Assembly: GCA_964468435.1 (NCBI GenBank)
Contig: CAYXVE010000003.1
Span: 104,591-168,590 of the forward strand
From: JBCCTX01 sp964468435
GTDB taxonomy: Bacteria > Bacteroidota > Bacteroidia > J057
DNA length: 64,000 bases
Direction: 5' to 3'
Part shown: piece after piece, positions 8,458 through 17,067 of the stretch
Position numbering within the stretch: the stretch's first letter is position 1
Layout: every line of letters begins with the position of its first letter
Made by a program: the position numbers and the translations under genes
Notes under the pieces: model-generated
Databases searched by the model: none
The model's input: only the letters and a program-made list of their open reading frames with translations
What the model was told of the DNA's origin: nothing

Positions 8458-9579
8458 ATGCATCTACACGTCATCTCTTTTGATATACCTTACCCACCTA
8501 ATTATGGTGGGGTGATAGATGTGTATTATAAGCTTAAGGCCTTACGCGAAGCAGGTGTCAAAGTGCACCTGCACTGTTTTCAATATGGACGTAATGAAAC
8601 AGAAGACTTAAAAGACATTTGCGAATATGTCTGGTATTATCCGCGGAAATCTCCCGTAGGTTCACTACCAATCCGGCTTCCCCATATCGTTAATTCGCGT
8701 AAATCGGGCGCACTACTTAACAGGTTACTAAAAGATAGTTTTCCTATACTCTTCGAAGGACTACATACCTGCTACTATCTGGATCACACATATCTGAAGT
8801 TCCGGCATAAACTGGTAAGAATGCACAATATAGAATGGGAATACTATTATGAGTTGGCACAACGGGAAAAAAACTGGTCTAAAGAGCAGTATTTACTTCG
8901 GGAATCCCAACTACTACAAAAATTTGAACGCAGGTTAGCATTGGCTGATCACTTGCTTGCCATTTCTCCACGTGACTACGAATACTTCCGGCAAAAATTC
9001 AACAACGTAACCTATCTTCCCGCTTTTCACCCCAATAACCAAGTGACTATCAAGCCTGGTAGGGGAAAATATTGCCTATACCATGGAAATCTCAAAGTGG
9101 CTGAAAACCATGAAGCAGCTATGTTTCTCATCCATCATGTTTTCTTTGACCTCGATATTCCACTTATTATTGCAGGTGCAGACCCCTTACCGGAACTTAT
9201 TGAAGCGATAAGTGAATATGATCATATCACGCTCTTTCACAATCCAGGTGAAGGAGTGATGTCAGACCTAGTCAGGAATGCACATACACATGTACTTCCA
9301 ACTTTTCAACCTACCGGGATTAAACTCAAACTCCTTAAAGCACTGTTCAATGGTAGATTTATCATCGTTACACCTGACATGATCAGGCAAAATCAGTTGG
9401 GTAAGTATTGTTTGGTAGCTCAGGATACGACTGAATACAGAAGTCTGGTAATCAGATTATTTCAGTATGATTTTCCCAATGATGAAATCAGTAACCGACA
9501 GGATCTGCTAAATGCACGCTTTTCCAATATCAAAAATGCGATGTTGCTGCGCACTTTATTGATTGAGCCAGAAGTTTAG
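8458..9579 (+). CDS. Glycosyltransferase, GT4-like two-domain fold
   Basis: 373 residues. The N-terminal Rossmann half begins MHLHVISFDIPYPPNYGGV, with the glycine-rich loop and 'G..DVYYKLKALREAGVKVHLHCF' pattern of group 1/4 transferases. The C-terminal half has the sugar-nucleotide region (KYCLYHGNLKVAENHEA, LHHPGEG-like 'FHNPGEGVMSDLV') and 'HVLPTFQPTGIKLKLLKAL', where E/K-rich donor-binding residues normally sit. It is probably cytosolic and acts in surface-polysaccharide or glycolipid synthesis; the substrate is unknown. It is a single gene, divergent from nuoG. The acidic EX7E motif is not obvious, so the family call is firmer than the activity. Confidence 0.8.
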   Translation: MHLHVISFDIPYPPNYGGVIDVYYKLKALREAGVKVHLHCFQYGRNETEDLKDICEYVWYYPRKSPVGSLPIRLPHIVNSRKSGALLNRLLKDSFPILFEGLHTCYYLDHTYLKFRHKLVRMHNIEWEYYYELAQREKNWSKEQYLLRESQLLQKFERRLALADHLLAISPRDYEYFRQKFNNVTYLPAFHPNNQVTIKPGRGKYCLYHGNLKVAENHEAAMFLIHHVFFDLDIPLIIAGADPLPELIEAISEYDHITLFHNPGEGVMSDLVRNAHTHVLPTFQPTGIKLKLLKALFNGRFIIVTPDMIRQNQLGKYCLVAQDTTEYRSLVIRLFQYDFPNDEISNRQDLLNARFSNIKNAMLLRTLLIEPEV

Positions 9580-9750
9580 GTAAACATAAATTTACCAATG
9601 CTATATGTATATTATGAATATATTATGTATCTTTCTTATAGAGTTAGCAATTCAAATAATTGTTTTATCAATCCTTAAACAAGGAAGAAGATTGGTAGTT
9701 TTGAACTATTGCAGCATTGCTTCAAAGTCAAATACAAAAGGATTACTACT

Positions 9751-12639
9751 ATGAAATGTTTCAGCAGTCCCATTTGCTCAAATGGGAAACTCCTATTACT
9801 TTTTTTAACTACATTATTCCTGATTGCTTGTTTTCACAGGGGATTTTCCCAACAAACAGTCAGAGGTAGCGTCATCAACCAGGATACACGCGAACCTTTA
9901 ATTGGTGCAAAAGTACTTCTGGTTCCTATGGAGGATGAAAAATTGGCAAATCCTGTAGGAGGGATGACAGATATCAACGGTACTTTTCAATTTATTTCAC
10001 CCCTCTCACCTCCCCTCGATCTTCAGATAACCTATATAGGATATGACACGCTTATGCACCGGGTTGAGGAACTCGGAGCTCCTATCAAACTGATGCTAAG
10101 TGAATCCCAGTTGAATTTGGATGCAGTAGAGATCACGGCCAGTGCGTTCAATGAACGCCAGCGACAGTCAGCGCTAAGCATCGAGTCAATGAGTATCAAT
10201 GCCATCAAAGAGACTCCTGCTGATAATTTCTATGATGGACTTGGAAACCTTAAGGGTGTAGACCTTACTGCTGCAAGCATAGGGTTCAAAATCATAAACA
10301 CAAGAGGATTTAATAGCACGTCTCCCGTTCGCTCACTCCAGATCATTGACGGGGTAGACAATCAGGCTCCTGGTCTGAATTTTTCCCTGGGAAATTTTCT
10401 GGGAGCCTCAGAACTGGATGTCGAGCAAGTGGACCTAATTGTGGGAGCCAGTAGTGCATACTATGGACCAAATGCTTTTAATGGTGTGATCAGCATGACT
10501 ACCAAAGATCCCTTTGTACATCAGGGATTATCAGCAATGGTCAAGGCTGGAGAGCGAAATCTTTCTCAGATGGCTCTTCGCTATGCAAAATCCTTTCGCA
10601 ACAAAGATGGACAGGAAAAATTTGCCTTTAAGCTCAATGCTTTTTACTACCGGGCAGATGATTGGGTGGCCGACAATTTGGACGAGGTAGATCTGGCAGA
10701 CTCTTTGAGAGTTGGCGTTGATAATCCTGGTGGGTATGATGCGGTGAATCGTTATGGTGATGAAAACCTCAATCCTGGCCCAAGGACTTACACCGACCCC
10801 AAAGGACAACTGGATTATCCAGGATTGCGTGTATTTCATCGTACGGGATACCGGGAGGAAGACCTTGTAGATTACGACACGCGAAATCTGAAATTAGCTG
10901 GTGCATTTCACTATAAACTACAGCCTGACTTGCAGTTGATTTTTGCCTCAAGCTTTGGGACAGGAACTACTGTGTATCAGGGAGACAATCGTTATAGCTT
11001 AAAAAATATACTATTTTTTCAAAACCGCATCGAACTTCAAAAAGAAGATAAATTTTTTATTCGTGCTTATGCAACTCATGAGGATGCAGGGGATTCATAT
11101 GATGCTGTATTTACTGCTTTCAGGGTTCAGGAAAACCGAAAAAGTAATGTTGATTTTACCAGAGACTACCGGGATTACTGGCGCAATGAAATCGTACCGC
11201 GTGTGGAAGCACTACCAGGATTTCCAGAATCAGAACTGATTGTTGATCCCACTACCGGTGATATAGAACTCATTTATGACTTTGATCTGGCCAATCAGAT
11301 CATTGATGCCAATCAGGACCTCATGCAGCAATGGCACGACGAAACAAGAAGTGTTGCAGATGATCGCTATCTGGAACCCGGGACGTCTGAGTTTGAAGCG
11401 CTGTTCAATGATATTACATCAAGGCCTATAACTGAGGGAAGAGGTACAAGACTTATTGATCGCTCTTCTTTGTATCACATACATGGAGAATACAAGTTTA
11501 CTCCAGCTTTTGGCGATATCATTGTAGGTGCCAATGCAAGACAGTATCGCCCCATATCAGAGGGATCTATCTTCAGTGATACACTACAGATTAGACGTAG
11601 GCAGCAACCTGATGGATCTGTACTCTCAGATACAACACGTAAAACCATTACAAATTTTGAATTTGGTATATACGCAGGTATGGAAAAAGTCATCAATCAG
11701 TGGCGTTTCAATGCTACGTTCAGAATGGATAAAAACGAAAATTTCGATTTCCTGTTTTCACCAGCTGCATCAGCGGTATATACCATGAACTCCAAAAATA
11801 TATTCCGTCTATCGCTAGCATCAGCTGTCAGAAATCCCACCCTGGCTGACCAGTATCTTCTTTATAATGTAGGAAGGGCTATCCTACTGGGAAACCTATC
11901 AGGTTTTGAGCGTCTGGCTACTCCTGAATCTTTTATCAACTTTTCTCAGGCAGGACTAGATTCGGAAAGACTGGAATATTTTGATGTAGATCCCATCCAA
12001 CCCGAAAAAGTCAGGACCATCGAGATAGGCTATCGTGGAACATGGTGGCAGCGAATGTATGTAGATGCCAGCTATTACTACAGTCTTTACACCGATTTTA
12101 TCGGTTACAACCTAGGACTCTCGGTAAGGTTCGATGAAAGATTTGCGCTTCCCCGTAGTGTCCAGGCTTATCGTATTGCAGCAAATGCCCGCGACAATGT
12201 TACCACCCAGGGATTTGCCGTAGGAGTAAATTATTATTTTCCCAATGGACTGGCTCTGAATGGTAACTACTCCTGGAATAGACTCAACACAGATTCTGAC
12301 GATCCTATTATACCAGCTTTCAACACACCCGAACATAAATTCAATCTGGGTATTTCTGGTAGGAACATGCAGATTGCAGGAATTGAAAATATCGGTTTTA
12401 ATATAAACTATAAATGGATTGAAGGGTTCCTTTTTGAAGGTTCACCTCAATTTACAGGATTTGTACCTACTTACGATATGGTAGATGCACAGATTAATAA
12501 ATTCTTTCCTAATCTTCATAGTACGCTGAAGATCGGAGTTACAAATCTGCTCAACAACGAACAATTCCATGTATATGGAGGCCCTAGAGTCGGTCGTCTG
12601 ACATATATCTCATGGCTGATAGAATTGGATCAATTATAA
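9751..12639 (+). CDS. TonB-dependent receptor with carboxypeptidase-like N-terminal domain
   Basis: 962 residues from the ATG at 9751, chosen because it directly precedes a signal peptide (LLLLFLTTLFLIACFHRGFSQ). Then come a carboxypeptidase-regulatory-like domain (~25-110, TVRGSVINQDTREPLIGAKV), a plug domain (~125-260, with TRGFNSTSPVRSLQIIDGVD and VGASSAYYGPNAFNGVI), and a 22-strand barrel ending in 'YISWLIELDQL'. It would import a ligand across the outer membrane using TonB energy. No SusD partner is adjacent. The next gene, 50 bases on, is a T9SS-secreted esterase-like protein, suggesting joint work on one ligand (inference). Confidence 0.93.
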   Translation: MKCFSSPICSNGKLLLLFLTTLFLIACFHRGFSQQTVRGSVINQDTREPLIGAKVLLVPMEDEKLANPVGGMTDINGTFQFISPLSPPLDLQITYIGYDTLMHRVEELGAPIKLMLSESQLNLDAVEITASAFNERQRQSALSIESMSINAIKETPADNFYDGLGNLKGVDLTAASIGFKIINTRGFNSTSPVRSLQIIDGVDNQAPGLNFSLGNFLGASELDVEQVDLIVGASSAYYGPNAFNGVISMTTKDPFVHQGLSAMVKAGERNLSQMALRYAKSFRNKDGQEKFAFKLNAFYYRADDWVADNLDEVDLADSLRVGVDNPGGYDAVNRYGDENLNPGPRTYTDPKGQLDYPGLRVFHRTGYREEDLVDYDTRNLKLAGAFHYKLQPDLQLIFASSFGTGTTVYQGDNRYSLKNILFFQNRIELQKEDKFFIRAYATHEDAGDSYDAVFTAFRVQENRKSNVDFTRDYRDYWRNEIVPRVEALPGFPESELIVDPTTGDIELIYDFDLANQIIDANQDLMQQWHDETRSVADDRYLEPGTSEFEALFNDITSRPITEGRGTRLIDRSSLYHIHGEYKFTPAFGDIIVGANARQYRPISEGSIFSDTLQIRRRQQPDGSVLSDTTRKTITNFEFGIYAGMEKVINQWRFNATFRMDKNENFDFLFSPAASAVYTMNSKNIFRLSLASAVRNPTLADQYLLYNVGRAILLGNLSGFERLATPESFINFSQAGLDSERLEYFDVDPIQPEKVRTIEIGYRGTWWQRMYVDASYYYSLYTDFIGYNLGLSVRFDERFALPRSVQAYRIAANARDNVTTQGFAVGVNYYFPNGLALNGNYSWNRLNTDSDDPIIPAFNTPEHKFNLGISGRNMQIAGIENIGFNINYKWIEGFLFEGSPQFTGFVPTYDMVDAQINKFFPNLHSTLKIGVTNLLNNEQFHVYGGPRVGRLTYISWLIELDQL

Positions 12640-12689
12640 CCTGTAAGTACAACTTAAATATTGTATTTTACTCATCTAATAGAAGTATT

Positions 12690-14303
12690 ATGAAAAAGCT
12701 TTTACCCTTATTGTTCACCTTTTTTGCGCTCTTAAGCATATTATATGCTCAAGATGGTGCTAGATATCAGGATGAAATCTTCGATGAAGTTTCTGTTACT
12801 TCAGATGTATTGTATGCAGTCAATCTGAGTATTCTCCGGGGAGTTCCGGAAATTGACTCATTATACCTAGACGTATATGAACCTGCAGGCGATACAATGG
12901 ACAACAGACCTCTGATTCTGATCACACATACAGGAAATTTTCTTCCTCCCATCCTCAATGGGTCTCCATTTGGTACTAAAACAGATAGCGCTAATGTAGA
13001 ATTTGCCAAGCGTCTGGCTAAGCTGGGCTACGTGGTAGCATCTTTCGAATACAGATTGGGATGGAATCCCCTTCCTTCGGCACCTGATGAAGTACGTCGA
13101 CGTACCATTCTCCAAGCGGCCTATCGCGGATTCCAGGATACACGCACAGCGGTAAGATTCTTCCGCATGACAGAAGCCGAAATGGATAATCCTTATGGCG
13201 TTGATGTAAACAGAATTGCCGTAGGCGGTATTGGTACAGGAGGTTATTGTGCTTTGGGGGCAGCTTACCTGGACACGCTTTCGGAGATTCGACTAGAGAA
13301 GTTCATCGACCTGAGTAATCCTACAAATCCTGCTCCCTATGTCATTCCAGAGCGAGATGGCAACTTTGATGCTACAGACACCACTGTTCTCAATCTAGGC
13401 AACCATCCAGGTTATTCATCAGATTTCAATGTCGTATTTCACATGGGGGGAGCCATGGGAGATTCATCCTGGATTCAAAGTGGAGGGATCCCATCAATCT
13501 CCATGCACGGTATCAATGATCCTTATGCTCCCTTTAATATAGGAAATGTCATTGTTCCCACTACAGGAGATATTGTCATACCCACTGCTGCAGGAGGAGG
13601 AAAAGTTGCAGAAATGAATAATCGAAATGGCAATAACCAAATTTTCATAGATGCGGGACTGGATGATGAGATCACACAAATAGCCAACCAACAAAACGAA
13701 GGACTCGAAGGATTGTTTGCCTTTAATTTTGAAGAACCACCAGCAGATAATCAATGTGTTACATCTATCCCCGGATTCCCCGTTTCGGAGGGAGAAGTAA
13801 ATTCAGGCCCATGGTCCTGGTACAATGAAGCTGTATATATTGCTAGTTGGAATGCTTTTTTTCAGGAAGAAATTGCTGCTGGTGAGAATATCACCGGAGA
13901 AGAAGAAAACTGCTCAGAGTTGCTGGAGAGTGCACCGAATGAAGCATCTTTCGCAAAATCTTATGTTGATACTTGTATCCAATATCTCAAACCCAGGTTA
14001 CAACTTGTATTCGAAAACGTAGGCGATACGACTTCGACACGTACCATCAGGGATATCCTTGCATCCAGATTGACAATATTTCCCAATCCTGCTGAGGGAT
14101 CTTTTACTATTCGCCTGGATGATTCCCAGAATATCCTCAAGAAAGTATGGTTGTATAATGTTGCAGGTAAAGAAGTATTCCGTAGTCCTGTACTGCAAAC
14201 TCAGAATTATACAATCCCTAAAGGCAGTCTTCCTCCGGGCATGTACATGGCCAGGATACAGGCAAATGAAGGTATAACCATCAAAAAAGTACTTCTTAAA
14301 TAG
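12690..14303 (+). CDS. Secreted alpha/beta-hydrolase-fold protein with T9SS sorting domain; nucleophile Ser replaced by Gly
   Basis: 537 residues starting MKKLLPLLFTFFALLSILYAQ (signal peptide); the open frame upstream overlaps the receptor and was rejected. The body has the carboxylesterase layout: an early strand DSLYLDVYEPAGD, an elbow at VGGIGTGGYCALG, and an acid-loop candidate HGINDPYAPF. Active relatives have GxSxGG at the elbow; here the codon at 13233-13235 is GGT, so residue 182 is Gly and no serine is at the tip. The last ~80 residues (FPNPAEGSFTIRL ... ITIKKVLLK) form a type IX secretion C-terminal domain, predicting export and surface attachment. It lies 50 bases after the TonB receptor and is probably co-transcribed. 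It may be a ligand-binding pseudoenzyme, or may use another nucleophile such as the nearby Cys (residue 186). Confidence 0.85.
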   Translation: MKKLLPLLFTFFALLSILYAQDGARYQDEIFDEVSVTSDVLYAVNLSILRGVPEIDSLYLDVYEPAGDTMDNRPLILITHTGNFLPPILNGSPFGTKTDSANVEFAKRLAKLGYVVASFEYRLGWNPLPSAPDEVRRRTILQAAYRGFQDTRTAVRFFRMTEAEMDNPYGVDVNRIAVGGIGTGGYCALGAAYLDTLSEIRLEKFIDLSNPTNPAPYVIPERDGNFDATDTTVLNLGNHPGYSSDFNVVFHMGGAMGDSSWIQSGGIPSISMHGINDPYAPFNIGNVIVPTTGDIVIPTAAGGGKVAEMNNRNGNNQIFIDAGLDDEITQIANQQNEGLEGLFAFNFEEPPADNQCVTSIPGFPVSEGEVNSGPWSWYNEAVYIASWNAFFQEEIAAGENITGEEENCSELLESAPNEASFAKSYVDTCIQYLKPRLQLVFENVGDTTSTRTIRDILASRLTIFPNPAEGSFTIRLDDSQNILKKVWLYNVAGKEVFRSPVLQTQNYTIPKGSLPPGMYMARIQANEGITIKKVLLK

Positions 14304-14351
14304 AAATTTTTATAGTCTTTTCAGATCAGTTAAAGACTTTTATATTGACGT

Positions 14352-14384
14352 CCACCGGCATTTAACAGCCGGTGGTTTTTATTT
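14352..14384 (+). terminator. Rho-independent terminator after the receptor/esterase pair
   Basis: Perfect 8-bp GC-rich stem: CCACCGGC at 14352-14359 pairs with GCCGGTGG at 14368-14375, with an 8-base loop and a following T-rich run. Confidence 0.85.
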
Positions 14385-14385
14385 A

Positions 14386-14416
14386 TTGAAAATTCAAGGG
14401 ATAAATCCTACATTTG
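14386..14416 (+). promoter_or_regulatory. Bacteroidota-type promoter for tsf
   Basis: TTG at 14386-14388, 20 bases, then TACATTTG at 14409-14416, a full TAnnTTTG match. It sits just after the terminator of the preceding operon, 41 bases before the tsf ATG. Confidence 0.65.
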
Positions 14417-14457
14417 CGAAGAATTTATGAGAACCTGTCTAATCTGTAGCGTAAAAA

Positions 14458-15297
14458 ATGAAAATATCTGCAAAAGACGTCAACAAGCTCCGCCAGGCTA
14501 CTGGAGCTGGTATGATGGACTGTAAAAAAGCCCTGACAGAAGCTGAAGGGGACTTTGACAAAGCTGTGGAAATCCTTCGTAAGAAAGGCCAGAAAGTATC
14601 TGCCAAGCGCGCTGACCGCGAGGCAAAAGAAGGTGCTATTTTTGTACATGCCAATGAATCAGGCACAGAGGCTACACTGATTGAGCTGAACTGTGAAACT
14701 GACTTCGTAGCCAGAAACGAGGATTTCCAGGAGCTTGGCAATCAAATCGTAGCCCTGGCGGGAAAAGAACAACCTGGAGACCTCGAATCACTGAAAAGCC
14801 TTAAGTTAAGTGGCAAACCTATTGATGAAGCATTAACTGAAGCGATAGGTAAAATTGGAGAAAAAATTGATTTAACTAAGTATGAGGTTGTGAAAGGTGA
14901 TAGAGTAGTTACCTATATTCACCCAGGTGCAAGAATCGGCGTAGCTGTTGCTTTCAAAAGTGTTAATGGAGAGGGAGTAGAAGAAGTAGGAAGAAATGTC
15001 GCCATGCAAATTGCTGCCATGAATCCTGTTGCCATAGATAAAGATGGTGTTCCTCAGGAGTTGGTAGATAAAGAATTGGAAATCGGTCGCGAACAAGCAA
15101 AAAATGAAGGGAAACCTGAAAAAATCCTGGACAAAATCGCCATGGGTAAAGTCAATAAATTCTATAAGGAAAATACATTACTCAATCAGGAATTTGTCAA
15201 AGACACCTCTAAAACTGTGCAGAAATACATCCAAGACGCATTGGGAAAAGATGTAACCGTCGCAGATTTCAAACGAATGCAGTTAGGCGTAAACTAA
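14458..15297 (+). CDS. tsf: Translation elongation factor Ts
   Basis: 279 residues. EF-Ts is the nucleotide-exchange factor for EF-Tu in the cytosol. The N-terminal UBA-like region (VNKLRQATGAGMMDCKKAL) and the signature TDFVARNEDFQEL are present, followed by the two-subdomain core and C-terminal module. Length matches the Bacteroidota norm. It has its own promoter and terminator. rpsB, which usually precedes tsf, is not here. Confidence 0.98.
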   Translation: MKISAKDVNKLRQATGAGMMDCKKALTEAEGDFDKAVEILRKKGQKVSAKRADREAKEGAIFVHANESGTEATLIELNCETDFVARNEDFQELGNQIVALAGKEQPGDLESLKSLKLSGKPIDEALTEAIGKIGEKIDLTKYEVVKGDRVVTYIHPGARIGVAVAFKSVNGEGVEEVGRNVAMQIAAMNPVAIDKDGVPQELVDKELEIGREQAKNEGKPEKILDKIAMGKVNKFYKENTLLNQEFVKDTSKTVQKYIQDALGKDVTVADFKRMQLGVN

Positions 15298-15302
15298 TAT
15301 CA

Positions 15303-15331
15303 AAGGAGAGTGCAAGACTCTCCTTTTTTTC
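15303..15331 (+). terminator. Rho-independent terminator after tsf
   Basis: AGGAGAGT at 15304-15311 pairs with ACTCTCCT at 15317-15324, with a 5-base loop and a T run. It separates tsf from pyrH. Confidence 0.85.
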
Positions 15332-15405
15332 TCTATATTTCAATAATTTAATTAATTTACACTTCCATCATATACGGTGCGATCTATCCATCAAGCATAC
15401 GGTAC

Positions 15406-16122
15406 ATGCATTTACTAAAATACAAACGAATCTTGCTTAAACTCAGTGGGGAGGCTCTGGTAGGGAAACAATCATACGGCATAGACCATGAAACGCTCTT
15501 TCGCTATGCAGAGCAAATCAAGGAGATCTGGGAAATGGGGACTGAGATAGCGATCGTTGTAGGAGGGGGAAATATATTCCGTGGTCTACAGGGCTTTAAA
15601 TCTACTGGGATGAATCGTGCACATGGAGATTATATGGGAATGCTGGCCACTGTCATCAATGGTATGGCCATGCAGGACGCCCTGGAACAACTCCACGTAC
15701 AGGTCCGCCTGCAATCGGCTATCCCTATGGATAAGATTTGTGAGCCCTATATTCGCCGCAAAGCCATACGGCATCTTGAAAAAGGACGTGTTGTCATCTT
15801 TGGAGCAGGTACCGGAAACCCCTTTTTTACTACAGATACTGCTGCCAGCCTTCGCGCTATCGAGATAGATGCAGATGTAGTTCTCAAGGGTACTCGCGTA
15901 GATGGTGTGTATACCGCTGATCCGGAAAAAGACGCAAATGCTCAGAAATTTGATGAAATTTCTTTCGCTGATGTACTTAGCAACCGGCTAAATGTGATGG
16001 ATATGACTGCTTTTACCCTCTGTCAGGAAAATAAGCTTCCCATTGTCATATTTAATATCAATGAACCCGAAAATCTAAAGCGCATCCTGCTAGGAGAAAC
16101 AGTCGGAACCTTGGTAACCTGA
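15406..16122 (+). CDS. pyrH: UMP kinase
   Basis: 238 residues; phosphorylates UMP to UDP in pyrimidine nucleotide synthesis. It belongs to the amino-acid-kinase fold: the N-terminal ILLKLSGEAL lysine/glycine loop, IVVGGGNIFRG, GTGNPFFTTDTAA and KGTRVDGVYTADP are all classic. Length is normal. A tsf-pyrH order is common in bacteria; here a terminator separates the two. No clear TAnnTTTG element was found in the 74 bases after the terminator. Confidence 0.98.
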   Translation: MHLLKYKRILLKLSGEALVGKQSYGIDHETLFRYAEQIKEIWEMGTEIAIVVGGGNIFRGLQGFKSTGMNRAHGDYMGMLATVINGMAMQDALEQLHVQVRLQSAIPMDKICEPYIRRKAIRHLEKGRVVIFGAGTGNPFFTTDTAASLRAIEIDADVVLKGTRVDGVYTADPEKDANAQKFDEISFADVLSNRLNVMDMTAFTLCQENKLPIVIFNINEPENLKRILLGETVGTLVT

Positions 16123-16138
16123 CGGAGTACTACCTGAT

Positions 16139-16620
16139 TTAATCAGGTATAAGCTTCATTGCGTTGAGACGGTAGACTTTTTCCAGCACATCCTCAGGCA
16201 GACCTAGTCCGTATAGAGGCCAATGATAACTAGAAACATGATGTGCATAAAAATGCTCATCATATGTTTCCAGTATGCGAAAAGTTGTTTCATACATCTG
16301 CTCACGTAACCCCATATCTGTACCGTACACGATCTGATCCTGATAATCGATAAAAAACTGTCGCGTTTTCCTGGGAGTAGGTGCTATCTCTCCAAATCTA
16401 GCCCCTATATCTGAATAGAGATTGGGATATTGACCCAAGTGTGCTCCTATTTTGTCCAAATCATAGCTACAATTGGCGAGATGGCAGGCGATACTATCCG
16501 AAAGGTATAGATGAAAGATTGATATGGCCCTCTCTACTAAGGGTTGCTATAGCTACCAAAAACATCTGTTGCTTTGAAATCCATTGCTGCCACTTGTCTG
16601 TAATTTCCTGGTATACCCTT
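16139..16620 (-). pseudogene. Amidohydrolase-family remnant
   Basis: The frame from 16546 down to 16139 is open and encodes the last ~135 residues of an amidohydrolase of the TIM-barrel type. Recognisable parts are HLANCSYDLDKIGAHLG, YPNLYSDIGARFGEI, the catalytic-Asp strand QIVYGTDMG and a C-terminal helix ending NAMKLIPD. An in-frame TAG at 16547-16549 blocks extension. In a second frame at about 16540-16620 there is a short stretch resembling an N-terminal metal strand (FKATDVFGSYSNP), so most of the barrel appears deleted. No start codon of good quality precedes the fragment. I call it a decayed gene; the exact upstream limit is uncertain. Confidence 0.6.
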
Positions 16621-16666
16621 CCCCTCTTGATATTCGAATTTGTTAATTAAATTTTTCTCTTATCAT

Positions 16667-16674
16667 TATTTTTG
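16667..16674 (+). promoter_or_regulatory. -7 element (TAnnTTTG) upstream of the HiPIP gene
   Basis: TATTTTTG at 16667-16674 matches TAnnTTTG. The nearest TTTG upstream (16639-16642) is 24 bases away, longer than ideal. The transcript would have a leader of about 40 bases that contains GGTTTCAATT at 16706-16715. Confidence 0.4.
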
Positions 16675-16722
16675 AAAATTAAGTGTTAAATTAAGCAAAA
16701 TAATTGGTTTCAATTTAAGTGA

Positions 16723-17067
16723 ATGAAACGTCGACTATTCATTATACATGGAATCAAACTCTTTTCAGTATGTAGTAGCTTACTCTTGGTAGAAGCCTGT
16801 TCAACGGCTCAATCAGATCGAAGCAAATCGACCATGAATCCTAATGATCCATGCTCTGATCTTTCAGGCGTAACCGAAGCCGACATCAAGGCACGTGAAG
16901 GGCTTGGCTATGTTGCCCAGTCGCCTCAGACTCATCAATACTGCAACAATTGTAAACACTGGCTACCACCTCAAAATGATAATCCTTGTGGAAACTGTCT
17001 TCTGTTCAAAGGACCTGTCCATCCTGAAGGTTACTGCACTTATTGGGAAACCGTTGATACCCATTGA
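16723..17067 (+). CDS. High-potential iron-sulfur protein (HiPIP), predicted lipoprotein
   Basis: 114 residues. HiPIPs carry one [4Fe-4S] cluster and act as soluble electron carriers in the periplasm, usually between a quinol-oxidising complex or dehydrogenase and a terminal oxidase. The four cluster cysteines fit YCNNCKHW, CGNC and GYCTYW near the C-terminus. The N-terminus is basic then hydrophobic (FSVCSSLLLVEAC), giving a likely lipobox with Cys26 rather than the twin-arginine signal of purple-bacterial HiPIPs. It converges with, and overlaps by 28 bases, the dehydrogenase gene on the other strand. A carrier beside three large periplasmic dehydrogenases suggests it accepts their electrons (inference). 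Confidence 0.9.
   Translation: MKRRLFIIHGIKLFSVCSSLLLVEACSTAQSDRSKSTMNPNDPCSDLSGVTEADIKAREGLGYVAQSPQTHQYCNNCKHWLPPQNDNPCGNCLLFKGPVHPEGYCTYWETVDTH

Noticed and set aside
16132..16148. ACCTGAT-TTA-ATCAGGT hairpin between pyrH and the amidohydrolase remnant
   Set aside because: Short stem, 3-base loop and no T run on either strand, so not called a terminator.
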